A stretch of DNA of 64,000 nt from Bradyrhizobium sp. CIAT3101 (GTDB lineage Bacteria > Pseudomonadota > Alphaproteobacteria > Rhizobiales > Xanthobacteraceae): contig NZ_CP121634.1 of the NCBI RefSeq assembly GCF_029714945.1, positions 3,183,001 to 3,247,000 of the forward strand, given 5' to 3'. The position numbers were made by a program, and so were the translations under genes. Below are positions 7,701-15,194 of the stretch, one piece after another. The notes below the pieces were generated by a model. That model saw only the letters and a program-made list of their open reading frames with translations, did no database searches and was not told the DNA's origin. Each line of letters begins with the position of its first letter. Within the stretch, counting starts at the first letter, position 1.

Positions 7701-8582
7701 ATGGAAACGCGGGCGAACTACGTATTGATCGGATCCTTCACGCTGGCGGTGCTCGCGGCTGCGATCGGCTTCGTGCTGTGGTTCCAGTCGCTGCACACCA
7801 CCAAGCAGCGCAGCCCCTTCCGCGTCGTGTTCGAGGGCCCGGCCGCGGGCCTGCGCAACGGCGGCAGCGTCAACTTCAACGGTATCCGGGTAGGTGAAGT
7901 GGTCTCGGTGAAGCTCGACAATCCGAGGCGGGTTGTCGCACTCGCCATGATCGAGAACAACACGCCGCTTCGCAAGGACACCCTCGTGGGCCTCGAATTC
8001 CAGGGCCTGACCGGCGTTGCCGCGATCTCGCTCAAGGGCGGCGAGGATGCGGCGCCGCCGCCGCCGCTCGACGAAGACGGCATCCCGACGCTGACGGCCG
8101 ATCCCAACAAGCTCCAGGACGTCACCGAGGCGATCCGCGGCACGCTGCAGAACATCAACAAGATCGTCGCCGACAACCAGGAGTCGGTGAAGAACTCGCT
8201 GAAGAACCTCGAGACCTTCACCAACTCGCTCGCCCGCAACTCCGAGAAGATCGACGGCGTGATGGCCAAGGTCGATGGCGTGATGTTGAAGGCCGACAAC
8301 CTCATGCTCGGTCTCAACACGCTCGCCGGCGGCAAGGACGGCGGCGAGCTGTTCCTGACCGTCAAGTCGATCCGCGAGCTCGCCGAGGATTTCGACAAGC
8401 GCTCCGGTGCACTGATGACCGACGGCCGCCGCACGCTCGGCGACATCAGCCGCGCGGTGAACAATTTTGACCGCAACCCGACCCGGGTGCTGTTCGGCGC
8501 CAGCAACAGCGCACCGGCAGCAGCGCCCCCGCCGGCCGAGGCGCCGAAGCCGGCACCGGCCGCGAGCGGCAGGCGGCAGTAG
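7701..8582 (+). CDS. mlaD: MlaD-type MCE-domain substrate-binding protein
   Basis: This 293-residue protein is the membrane-anchored, periplasmic lipid-binding subunit of the transporter. It has one N-terminal transmembrane helix (YVLIGSFTLAVLAAAIGFVLW), then an MCE domain (~residues 35-115, with RNGGSVNFNGIRVGEVVSV), a long helical region (~140-255) and an Ala/Pro-rich tail. ATG 7701 is chosen because GGAG lies 6 nt upstream; GTG 7686 would add five residues. No mlaC-type carrier or DUF330-type lipoprotein gene follows: the next 470 bp are non-coding, so remaining parts of the system must lie elsewhere. Confidence 0.88.
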   Translation: METRANYVLIGSFTLAVLAAAIGFVLWFQSLHTTKQRSPFRVVFEGPAAGLRNGGSVNFNGIRVGEVVSVKLDNPRRVVALAMIENNTPLRKDTLVGLEFQGLTGVAAISLKGGEDAAPPPPLDEDGIPTLTADPNKLQDVTEAIRGTLQNINKIVADNQESVKNSLKNLETFTNSLARNSEKIDGVMAKVDGVMLKADNLMLGLNTLAGGKDGGELFLTVKSIRELAEDFDKRSGALMTDGRRTLGDISRAVNNFDRNPTRVLFGASNSAPAAAPPPAEAPKPAPAASGRRQ

Positions 8583-9052
8583 GCGTGTAGTCCACGGGCC
8601 ACTCCTCGTCGTGTCGACTTCGCTATTGGTCCCGTCATCCTGAGGTGCGAGCGTAGCGAGCCTCGAAGGATGCGCGGCCCCGATGCAGCCGGGCCGTCGC
8701 CCTTCGAGGCTTACTCAGCGGCGCGGTTGCGCCGCTGAGCGCGCACCTCAGGGTGACGGTGAGAGATTGGAGCGGAGCACAATCCGAGACCTTTCCAGCA
8801 TTCCGCTCCATGCGAGCTACGATTGTTCCTCGCAATGACAAGCTCGAACAAAGGCTGAGACCGCAAGGCCTCCGTCTCCATTCGCCACTCGCTATTCGCG
8901 ATCTCCGCTCCAACCCGGGCAGCGATACGAAAGTATGGGGGTCCGGCCGAGCCAAGGTAGGGGGAGGGGCTGGCGGGCGATGTCAGCTATATCGCGCTCA
9001 AGGTGCGCTTCACGAAAAGCGCGTCGACTTCAATCACAGGGGAGGAGAGAGC
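8583..9052. other. Non-coding interval with palindromic repeats
   Basis: No credible gene is seen in these 470 bp. The stretch carries the palindromic element at 8633-8758 and a second short inverted motif at about 8807-8840 (ATGCGAGC...CTCGCAATGAC), which resembles the CGTCATTGCGAGCG family of rhizobial intergenic repeats. The end of the interval should hold the promoter of the DUF3311/symporter genes. Confidence 0.6.
8633..8758. repeat. Palindromic intergenic repeat element
   Basis: The outer arms GTCATCCTGAGGTGCG and CGCACCTCAGGGTGAC are nearly complementary. A second arm pair is GCCTCGAAGG / CCTTCGAGGC. A perfect internal hairpin (11-bp stem, GGTT loop) occupies 8714-8739. The sequence looks like a member of a dispersed family common in Bradyrhizobium genomes (from memory, not searched). 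As RNA it would fold into a branched structure just after mlaD. Confidence 0.65.
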
Positions 9053-9229
9053 GTGATACGTCTGTTGCTGTTGTTGCCGTTCATCGGCCTGATGATCGTG
9101 CCGTTCTACAACGTCCGGGAGCCGCTTCTGTTCGGCTTCCCATTTTTCTACTGGTACCAGCTCGCCTGGGTGCCGTTGACCTCGCTGCTCACCTACATCG
9201 TCTACAGGAGCGTGCGCCGTGCTGACTAA
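9053..9229 (+). CDS. DUF3311 small membrane protein
   Basis: This 58-residue protein consists mainly of two hydrophobic segments (LLLLLPFIGLMIVPFYN and YWYQLAWVPLTSLLTYIVY), as in DUF3311 proteins. These are usually encoded directly before sodium:solute symporters and presumably act as an accessory subunit. The GTG start at 9053 has a strong GGGGAGGAG site 5-13 nt upstream. Its end overlaps the symporter start by 11 bp, so translation of the two is coupled. Functional partnership is inferred from this arrangement. Confidence 0.82.
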   Translation: MIRLLLLLPFIGLMIVPFYNVREPLLFGFPFFYWYQLAWVPLTSLLTYIVYRSVRRAD

Positions 9230-10709
9230 TGTCGATAGCGCGGCCTTTGCCGTATTCCTCGCTCTGTTCATCCTCGTCACCGGCATGGGCTTCGTCGCCT
9301 CGCGCTGGCGCAAGCCGGAGACGCTCGCTCATCTCGACGAGTGGGGCCTCGGCGGCCGCAAGTTCGGGACCTGGATCACCTGGTTCCTGGTCGGCGGCGA
9401 CTTCTACACCGCCTACACCGTGATCGCCGTGCCGGCGCTGGTCTACGCCGTCGGCGCCTACGGATTCTTCGCGCTGCCCTACACCATCATCGTCTATCCC
9501 TTCGTGTTCGCGGTGATGCCGGTGTTGTGGAAGGTCGCCAAGGAGCGCGGCTATGTTACCGCAGGCGACGTCGTGCGCGGCGCTTACGGTTCACGTGGCC
9601 TCGAGCTTGCCGTTGCCGCAACCGGCGTGCTGGCGACGATGCCCTACATCGCGCTTCAGCTGATCGGCATGGAAGTGGCGATCAAGGCGCTGGGGCTGAC
9701 CGGCGAGGTACCGCTCGTTCTCGCGTTCCTGGTGCTGGCGCTCTACACCTATTCGTCGGGCCTGCGCGCCCCGGCGCTGATCGCCTTCGTCAAGGACATT
9801 ATGATCTACATCGTGGTGATCGCCGCGATCGCGATCGTGCCGTCCAAGCTCGGCGGCTACGGCGCGATCTTCACGGCGGCCGATGCCGCATTCGCGGCGA
9901 AAGGCTCGGGCGGCATCCTGCTGGCGCCGGCGCAGATCGTGCCCTACGCCACGCTGGCGCTGGGCTCGGCACTCGCCGCTTTCATGTATCCGCACACGCT
10001 GACCGGCATCTTCGCGTCCTCCGGCGGCAACACCATTCGCAAGAATGCGATGCTGCTTCCGGCCTACACGCTGCTGCTCGGCCTGCTCGCGCTCTTGGGC
10101 TACATGGGCCATGCGGCGGGGCTCAAGCTCGCGAGCAACAACGACGTCGTGCCGGAGCTGTTCAAGACGCTGTTCCCGAGCTGGTTCGCAGGCTTTGCGT
10201 TCGCGGCGATCGCGATCGGCGCGCTGGTGCCGGCGGCGGTCATGAGCATCGGTGCGGCCAATCTGTTCACCCGCAATTTCTGGAAGGTGTGGATCGATCC
10301 GAAGGTGACGCCGGCAGGCGAGGCCAAGGTCGCCAAGATCACCTCCATGCTGGTGAAGGTCGGCGCGCTGCTCGCCATCCTGCTGATGCCGACACAGTTT
10401 GCGCTCGACCTGCAGCTGCTTGGGGGCCTCTGGATCCTGCAGACGCTGCCGGCACTGGTGTTCGGCCTCTATCTGAACTGGTTCTCGAGCACTGCGCTGC
10501 TGGCCGGCTGGGCCGTCGGCCTCGCAGGCGGATCGTGGCTGGCCTGGTCGGACGGGCTGAAGCCGTTGCACGGCATCGACTTCGGTGCCGGCAAGGTCGC
10601 GATCTACACCGGGGTGCTGGCGCTCGCGCTCAACATCGTGGTCGCCGTCGTGGTCAACCTCGTGCTCAAGGGCCTGCCGCAGGCCCGGGTGTCGCGCGAG
10701 GCGGCCTGA
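9219..10709 (+). CDS. Sodium:solute symporter (SSF), MctP-like monocarboxylate permease
   Basis: This 496-residue integral membrane protein has about 13 helices and belongs to the sodium:solute symporter family. Characteristic segments are WGLGGRKFGTWITWFLVGGDFYTAYT near residue 45, ALQLIGMEVAIKALG, and the central MYPHTLTGIFASSGGNTIRKN. These resemble the rhizobial permease MctP, which takes up lactate, pyruvate, alanine and other short monocarboxylates. The GTG start at 9219 has AGGAG upstream and overlaps the DUF3311 gene. The sensor kinase and regulator that follow fit the MctSR pair known to control mctP in Rhizobium leguminosarum. The substrate assignment rests on family and context. 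Confidence 0.85.
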   Translation: MLTNVDSAAFAVFLALFILVTGMGFVASRWRKPETLAHLDEWGLGGRKFGTWITWFLVGGDFYTAYTVIAVPALVYAVGAYGFFALPYTIIVYPFVFAVMPVLWKVAKERGYVTAGDVVRGAYGSRGLELAVAATGVLATMPYIALQLIGMEVAIKALGLTGEVPLVLAFLVLALYTYSSGLRAPALIAFVKDIMIYIVVIAAIAIVPSKLGGYGAIFTAADAAFAAKGSGGILLAPAQIVPYATLALGSALAAFMYPHTLTGIFASSGGNTIRKNAMLLPAYTLLLGLLALLGYMGHAAGLKLASNNDVVPELFKTLFPSWFAGFAFAAIAIGALVPAAVMSIGAANLFTRNFWKVWIDPKVTPAGEAKVAKITSMLVKVGALLAILLMPTQFALDLQLLGGLWILQTLPALVFGLYLNWFSSTALLAGWAVGLAGGSWLAWSDGLKPLHGIDFGAGKVAIYTGVLALALNIVVAVVVNLVLKGLPQARVSREAA

Positions 10710-10790
10710 CCGCATGCCTTGATTGGCGGCCGGACACCCGGCCGCCAATCCCAAGCGTGCCTTCCACGCAATTGAAAGCTCCAGATTGTT

Positions 10791-10843
10791 GTTTTGACGC
10801 GTTTTCTTTACGCGCACCGGTGTCCACTTCGCTGGAAAACGCT
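10791..10843. repeat. 53-bp dispersed repeat, copy A
   Basis: This element starts GTTTTGACGCGTTTTC and ends with GGAAAACGCT. Copy B at 21731-21783 has the same length with only a handful of differences. The ends form an inverted repeat (GCGTTTTC / GAAAACGC) around a centre with CCACTTCGCT. It lies between the symporter and kinase genes. I recall very similar sequences as a high-copy intergenic element in Bradyrhizobium. Confidence 0.75.
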
Positions 10844-10907
10844 CTAGTATCCGCCCGCGTTCCGGACCCGTCCACGGGTGCGCGGATAGATCTCGAGTGA
10901 GGATGTC

Positions 10908-13900
10908 TTGCAGGCGTGGTTCGTTCTCGCGGTCGCGGCTGGCTACGTGACCACGCTGTTCCTGATTGCCTGGTGGGGCGATCGGCGGAGCGTGGACGGA
11001 CCGCTGGTCTCGCCAAGATCCGGGGCGGCGGCCGTCAGCTACTGCCTGACGCTTGCGGTCTACAACACCTCGTGGAGCTTCTACGGATCGGTCGGTCGTG
11101 CCGCCACGAGCGGGCTGGACTTCGCCACCATCTATATCGGTCCGACACTCGTGCTGCTGTTTGGCCAGCCGCTGCTGTCCAAGGTGATCGCGATCGCGAA
11201 AGCCCAGAACGTCACCTCGATCGCGGACTTCATCGCCGCGCGCTATGGCAAGAGCCAGGTGCTTGCGGCTTTCGTGACGCTCGCTTCGCTGCTTGGCGTG
11301 CTTCCCTATATCGCGCTTCAGCTCAAGGCCGTCGGCAAGAGTTTCGACTACCTGATCCTCCAGCCCGAGCGCGCGGGCGGCGAGGCGCTGCGGTTCTGGC
11401 AGGACTCCGCATTCGGCGTCGCCGCGTCGATGGCGCTCTTCGCGATCGTGTTCGGCGTCCGGCATGTCCACGCCAGCGAGCATCATCGCGGGTTGATGCT
11501 CGCGATCGCGTTCGAGAGCGTGGTCAAGCTGGTCGCATTCCTCGTTGTCGCGCTGTTCGTGCTGTTCGGTCTGTCCGGTGGACCGGCCGCGCTGGTGTCG
11601 CAGTTCGCCTCGGATCCGCAATTGGCCAATATCCTGACCTTCGATCCCGCGCAGCCGGTCTGGCCTACGACGATCATCATCTCGGCGATCGCCTTCCTCT
11701 GCCTGCCGCAGGCGTTCCACGTCGCCGTTGTCGAGAACGAGAGCCCGGGCCACACGCGCACCGCAGCGTGGCTCTACCCGACCTATCTCGCGCTGTTCAG
11801 CCTGCTGATCCTGCCGATCGCTGCCGCCGGATTGACGAGGTTCGGTGCGATGATGGACCCCGACACTTACGTGATCTCGTTGCCGATTGCCGCGAATGCC
11901 GGCACGGTCAGCCTGATCGCCTTTCTGGGCGGACTGTCGGCTGCCACCGGCATGGTCATCATGACCTCCGTCGCGCTGAGCACCATGCTCTGCAACGACG
12001 TCATCATGCCGCTGCTGCTGCGCTCGCGCTTTTTCGGTCTGCGCGCGCAAAGCCGGCCGGTGACCTCGGTGCTGATGACGGTGCGCAGGCTCTCGATTCT
12101 CGGCATCCTGCTGCTGGCCTATCTGATGCACCGCCTGGTCAACCAGGCCTATCCGCTCACCGTGATCGGCCTGCTGTCGTTCGTTGCGGTCGCGCAATTC
12201 GGTCCGGCGTTCGTCGGAGGCCTGTTCTGGCAGCGTGCCAACAAGATCGGCGCCTCGGTCGGGATCGCGGCCGGATTTTTCATCTGGGCCTATACGCTGC
12301 TGCTTCCCTCGGCCGCACCGCTATGGCCCGCCTTCGAGGAGATCGTTCGCACCGGCCCGTGGCAGCTCGCGTTCCTCAAGCCGAACGCGCTGTTCGGCCT
12401 CGAAGGGCTCGATCCGATCTCGCATGCGACGCTGTGGAGCCTGGCCGCCAACCTCGCCTGCTTCCTGGTGTTCTCGGTGCTGGGGCGGCAAACCACCGTC
12501 GAGCGCAACCAGGCCGCGGCGTTTGCCGATGGTGTCGTCCGCGAGACGGTGCCAAAACTGTCCTCACGCGTGGTGATCCGGCTCGACGATCTTCGTGCGC
12601 TCGCGCGGCGCTTTGTCGGTGCCGAGCGCGGCGCAGCAGCCTTCGACGGCTATCTCGCGGCGCGCATGTCGGGCACGGGGCCGCGCCTCGATCCATCGGG
12701 CCTGGTCGATCTCGACTCGATCCGCTTCACCGAGAATCTTCTCGCCGGGGCGATCGGCGCGGCCTCGGCGCGCGTGGTGATCGCGGCCTCGCTGGAGGGG
12801 CATTCGCTGTCGCGCCGGGCGGCGATGGCGATGCTGGACGAGGCCTCGGAGGCCCTGCGCTTCAACCGCAGCCTGCTGCAGAGCACGCTCGAGAGCGTGC
12901 CGCAGGGCATCTGCGCCTTCGACGCCGATTTCAACATCACGGCGTGGAACGGGCGGTTCATCGCGCTGCTCGACCTGCCACCGGATTTCGTGCGCGTCGG
13001 CCTTTCGCTCGCGGAGCTCATTGCCTTCAACGTCGAGCGCGGCGAATATGCCGCGTCCGAATTCGCCGCGCTCCTGGTCAATCGTGACGTCGCCACGCAG
13101 AGCTGGCCTTATCTTTACGAGCGCAAGCGGCCGGACGGCACCGTGCTCGAGATCGTCTACGATCGCGCTGCCGAGGGCGGCTACGTCTCGACCTACACCG
13201 ACGTGACCGAGCGTCACCGCGCCGCGGAAGCCCTGCGGCACGCCAACGAGGACCTCGAGCTGCGCGTCCGTGAGCGGACCGAGGCACTCGAGCAGGCGAA
13301 GGCGGAGGCCGAGCAGGCCAATCTCGGCAAGACCCGCTTCCTGGCGGCGGCGAGCCACGATCTGCTGCAGCCGCTGAACGCGGCGCGCCTGTTCCTGTCG
13401 GCGCTCGACGAGAGCCTGCATGCGTCCTCGCAAGCCGGCGCGGCCGAGAAGGAGCGCACCCTGGCAGGCAGCGCCATCACGGCGCTACGCTCGACCGAGC
13501 ACGTGCTGGACAGGCTGCTCGACATCTCCTCCTATGATGCCGGCGCCGTCCGCGCCGAGCCGTTCGACTTTCCGATCGCGGATCTCCTCGTGCAGTTGAA
13601 CGTGGAATTTTCCGCGATGGCGCGCGAGCGCGGACTGGTCTTCCGCGTCGTCGATTGTCACCGCGCGGTGCGAAGCGATCCGCATCTCCTGCGGCGGATA
13701 TTGCAGAACCTGCTGTCGAATGCGCTGCGCTACACGCCCAAGGAGACATCCAGGGGACGCATCCTGCTCGGTTGCCGGCGCCACGGCGGCGATCTGCGCA
13801 TCGAGGTCTGGGATACCGGCATCGGCATCGCCACGGCGGATCAGAAGCGCATCTTCGAGGAGTTCCAGCGCCTCGCGCCTGGATCGGAGAAGGGGCTCGG

Positions 13901-14471
13901 CCTGGGGCTCGCGATCGTCGATCGCGTTTCGCGGCTGCTGGGACATCGCGTCGATGTCCGTTCGCGCCCGGGACAGGGCTCATGCTTTGCCGTCACGGTG
14001 CCGCTGGCGCCTGGACCGGGAACGCCGCTCCAGCGCAAGGCGGCGACAGCGGCACCGGCGGTGGCGGAGCGGCCGCTGACGATCCTGTGTCTCGACAATG
14101 ATGCGACGATCCTCGACGGCCTGACGGCGCTGCTCGGCGGCTGGGGCCATCGCGTGCTGGTCGCCACCAATGCCGCCAGCGCGATGGCTGTGGCTGCGGC
14201 AAGCCCGCCCGACGTCGTGCTGGTCGACTATCATCTCGACGGGGAGCGCACCGGCTTGGACTTTCTCGACGATCTCGGGCAGAAGTCGGGACGCGGCATC
14301 TGCGCGCTCGTCGTCACCGGAGATCGCAGCGAGGCCGTGCGCGCAGCGGCGAGAGCGCGCGGCTGCGAGGTCCTGTCGAAGCCGGTCAAGCCGGCGGCGT
14401 TGCGGCGCTTCCTCGGCAACGAAGCCCTGAGCCGGCCGTTCGGGACGAAACAGGGAGCCGCCTCGGCGTGA
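10908..14471 (+). CDS. SSF-fused hybrid histidine kinase (CbrA/MctS-like)
   Basis: This 1187-residue sensor joins a membrane transporter-like module to signalling domains. Residues ~1-520 are a 12-13-helix sodium:solute symporter-like domain (YNTSWSFYGSVGRAATSGLDF, LLGVLPYIALQLKAVGKSF); ~655-770 a PAS domain (SVPQGICAFDADFNITAWN); ~770-805 a coiled coil; then HisKA with phospho-acceptor H817 (AAASHDLLQPL), an HATPase domain (LLSNALRYTP, DTGIGIA, GLGLGLAIV), and a C-terminal receiver with probable phospho-Asp D1107 (VLVDYHLDG). The TTG start at 10908 follows GAGTGAGGA. It overlaps the response-regulator gene by 4 nt. It probably senses the carboxylate imported by the adjacent symporter; the transporter module may bind or carry the ligand. 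Confidence 0.9.
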   Translation: MQAWFVLAVAAGYVTTLFLIAWWGDRRSVDGPLVSPRSGAAAVSYCLTLAVYNTSWSFYGSVGRAATSGLDFATIYIGPTLVLLFGQPLLSKVIAIAKAQNVTSIADFIAARYGKSQVLAAFVTLASLLGVLPYIALQLKAVGKSFDYLILQPERAGGEALRFWQDSAFGVAASMALFAIVFGVRHVHASEHHRGLMLAIAFESVVKLVAFLVVALFVLFGLSGGPAALVSQFASDPQLANILTFDPAQPVWPTTIIISAIAFLCLPQAFHVAVVENESPGHTRTAAWLYPTYLALFSLLILPIAAAGLTRFGAMMDPDTYVISLPIAANAGTVSLIAFLGGLSAATGMVIMTSVALSTMLCNDVIMPLLLRSRFFGLRAQSRPVTSVLMTVRRLSILGILLLAYLMHRLVNQAYPLTVIGLLSFVAVAQFGPAFVGGLFWQRANKIGASVGIAAGFFIWAYTLLLPSAAPLWPAFEEIVRTGPWQLAFLKPNALFGLEGLDPISHATLWSLAANLACFLVFSVLGRQTTVERNQAAAFADGVVRETVPKLSSRVVIRLDDLRALARRFVGAERGAAAFDGYLAARMSGTGPRLDPSGLVDLDSIRFTENLLAGAIGAASARVVIAASLEGHSLSRRAAMAMLDEASEALRFNRSLLQSTLESVPQGICAFDADFNITAWNGRFIALLDLPPDFVRVGLSLAELIAFNVERGEYAASEFAALLVNRDVATQSWPYLYERKRPDGTVLEIVYDRAAEGGYVSTYTDVTERHRAAEALRHANEDLELRVRERTEALEQAKAEAEQANLGKTRFLAAASHDLLQPLNAARLFLSALDESLHASSQAGAAEKERTLAGSAITALRSTEHVLDRLLDISSYDAGAVRAEPFDFPIADLLVQLNVEFSAMARERGLVFRVVDCHRAVRSDPHLLRRILQNLLSNALRYTPKETSRGRILLGCRRHGGDLRIEVWDTGIGIATADQKRIFEEFQRLAPGSEKGLGLGLAIVDRVSRLLGHRVDVRSRPGQGSCFAVTVPLAPGPGTPLQRKAATAAPAVAERPLTILCLDNDATILDGLTALLGGWGHRVLVATNAASAMAVAAASPPDVVLVDYHLDGERTGLDFLDDLGQKSGRGICALVVTGDRSEAVRAAARARGCEVLSKPVKPAALRRFLGNEALSRPFGTKQGAASA

Positions 14472-15121
14472 CCATGCGCATCCTTATCGGCGATGATCAT
14501 CCGCTTGTGCAGGCCGCCTTGCGCAGCGCGCTGTCGACCGTGCTGCCCGATCTCGACATCATCGCCTGCCAGTCGCTTGACGAGGCGGTGGGCGTGCTCT
14601 CGGCCCAGTCGGACGAGATCGACCTCATCCTGTGGGACCTGACGATGCCGGGGATCCAGGGATTTGCCGCGCTGTTCATTCTGTCGGCGCAGTTCCCGAC
14701 GGTGCCGGTTGCGATCATCTCGGCGCGGCAGGACGCCGCCACGATCCGCCGCGCCATCGCCTATGGCGCATCCGGCTACATCCCGAAATCGCTCGGCCTG
14801 CCCGAGATGGCGGATGCGATCACGAAGATCCTCGCCGGCGAAATCTGGATGCCGCCGAATGCCGGCGGCCGTGGCTCGATCCAGAGCGCCGATGTCGAGC
14901 TTGCCGCACGCATGGCCTCGCTGTCGGTGCAGCAGCTGCGCATTCTCGCGATGATTGTCGAGGGCAAGCTCAACAAGCAGATCGCCGGCGAGCTCGACAT
15001 CGCCGAGCAGACCGTGAAAGGGCATGTCTCGACGATCCTGCGCAAGCTCGGTGTCGGCTCGCGGACCCAGGCCGCCGTTCTGGCCGAGCGGCTGTCGTTC
15101 GGGCAGCCCGGGGGAACCTGA
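14468..15121 (+). CDS. LuxR/NarL-family response regulator (MctR-like)
   Basis: This 217-residue regulator has an N-terminal receiver domain (acidic pair D9/D10, phospho-acceptor D57 in LILWDLTMPG, K in YIPKSLG) and a C-terminal LuxR-type helix-turn-helix (~155-210; NKQIAGELDIAEQTVKGHVS). It should be phosphorylated through the preceding hybrid kinase and activate transcription, plausibly of the symporter genes. The GTG start overlaps the kinase stop (GTGA); an ATG two codons later is an alternative. A strong intrinsic terminator follows. Confidence 0.9.
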   Translation: MTMRILIGDDHPLVQAALRSALSTVLPDLDIIACQSLDEAVGVLSAQSDEIDLILWDLTMPGIQGFAALFILSAQFPTVPVAIISARQDAATIRRAIAYGASGYIPKSLGLPEMADAITKILAGEIWMPPNAGGRGSIQSADVELAARMASLSVQQLRILAMIVEGKLNKQIAGELDIAEQTVKGHVSTILRKLGVGSRTQAAVLAERLSFGQPGGT

Positions 15122-15139
15122 CGTCTCCAGGTCAAAAAC

Positions 15140-15167
15140 AAAACGGAGGCCGTGAGGCCTCCGTTTT
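15140..15167. terminator. Bidirectional Rho-independent terminator
   Basis: A perfect 12-bp stem (AAAACGGAGGCC / GGCCTCCGTTTT) with a GTGA loop ends in a T-run in both directions. It lies between the convergent response-regulator and GPR-like genes and should terminate both. Confidence 0.92.
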
Positions 15168-15194
15168 CATTCCTGTGCGCTGTCGTGACGCGCC

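Noticed and set aside
9591..12197. 868-codon open frame on the minus strand across the symporter and kinase genes
   Set aside because: It crosses the promoter region of the kinase, is rich in Arg, Gln, His and Asp, and opposes two genes with clear family motifs.
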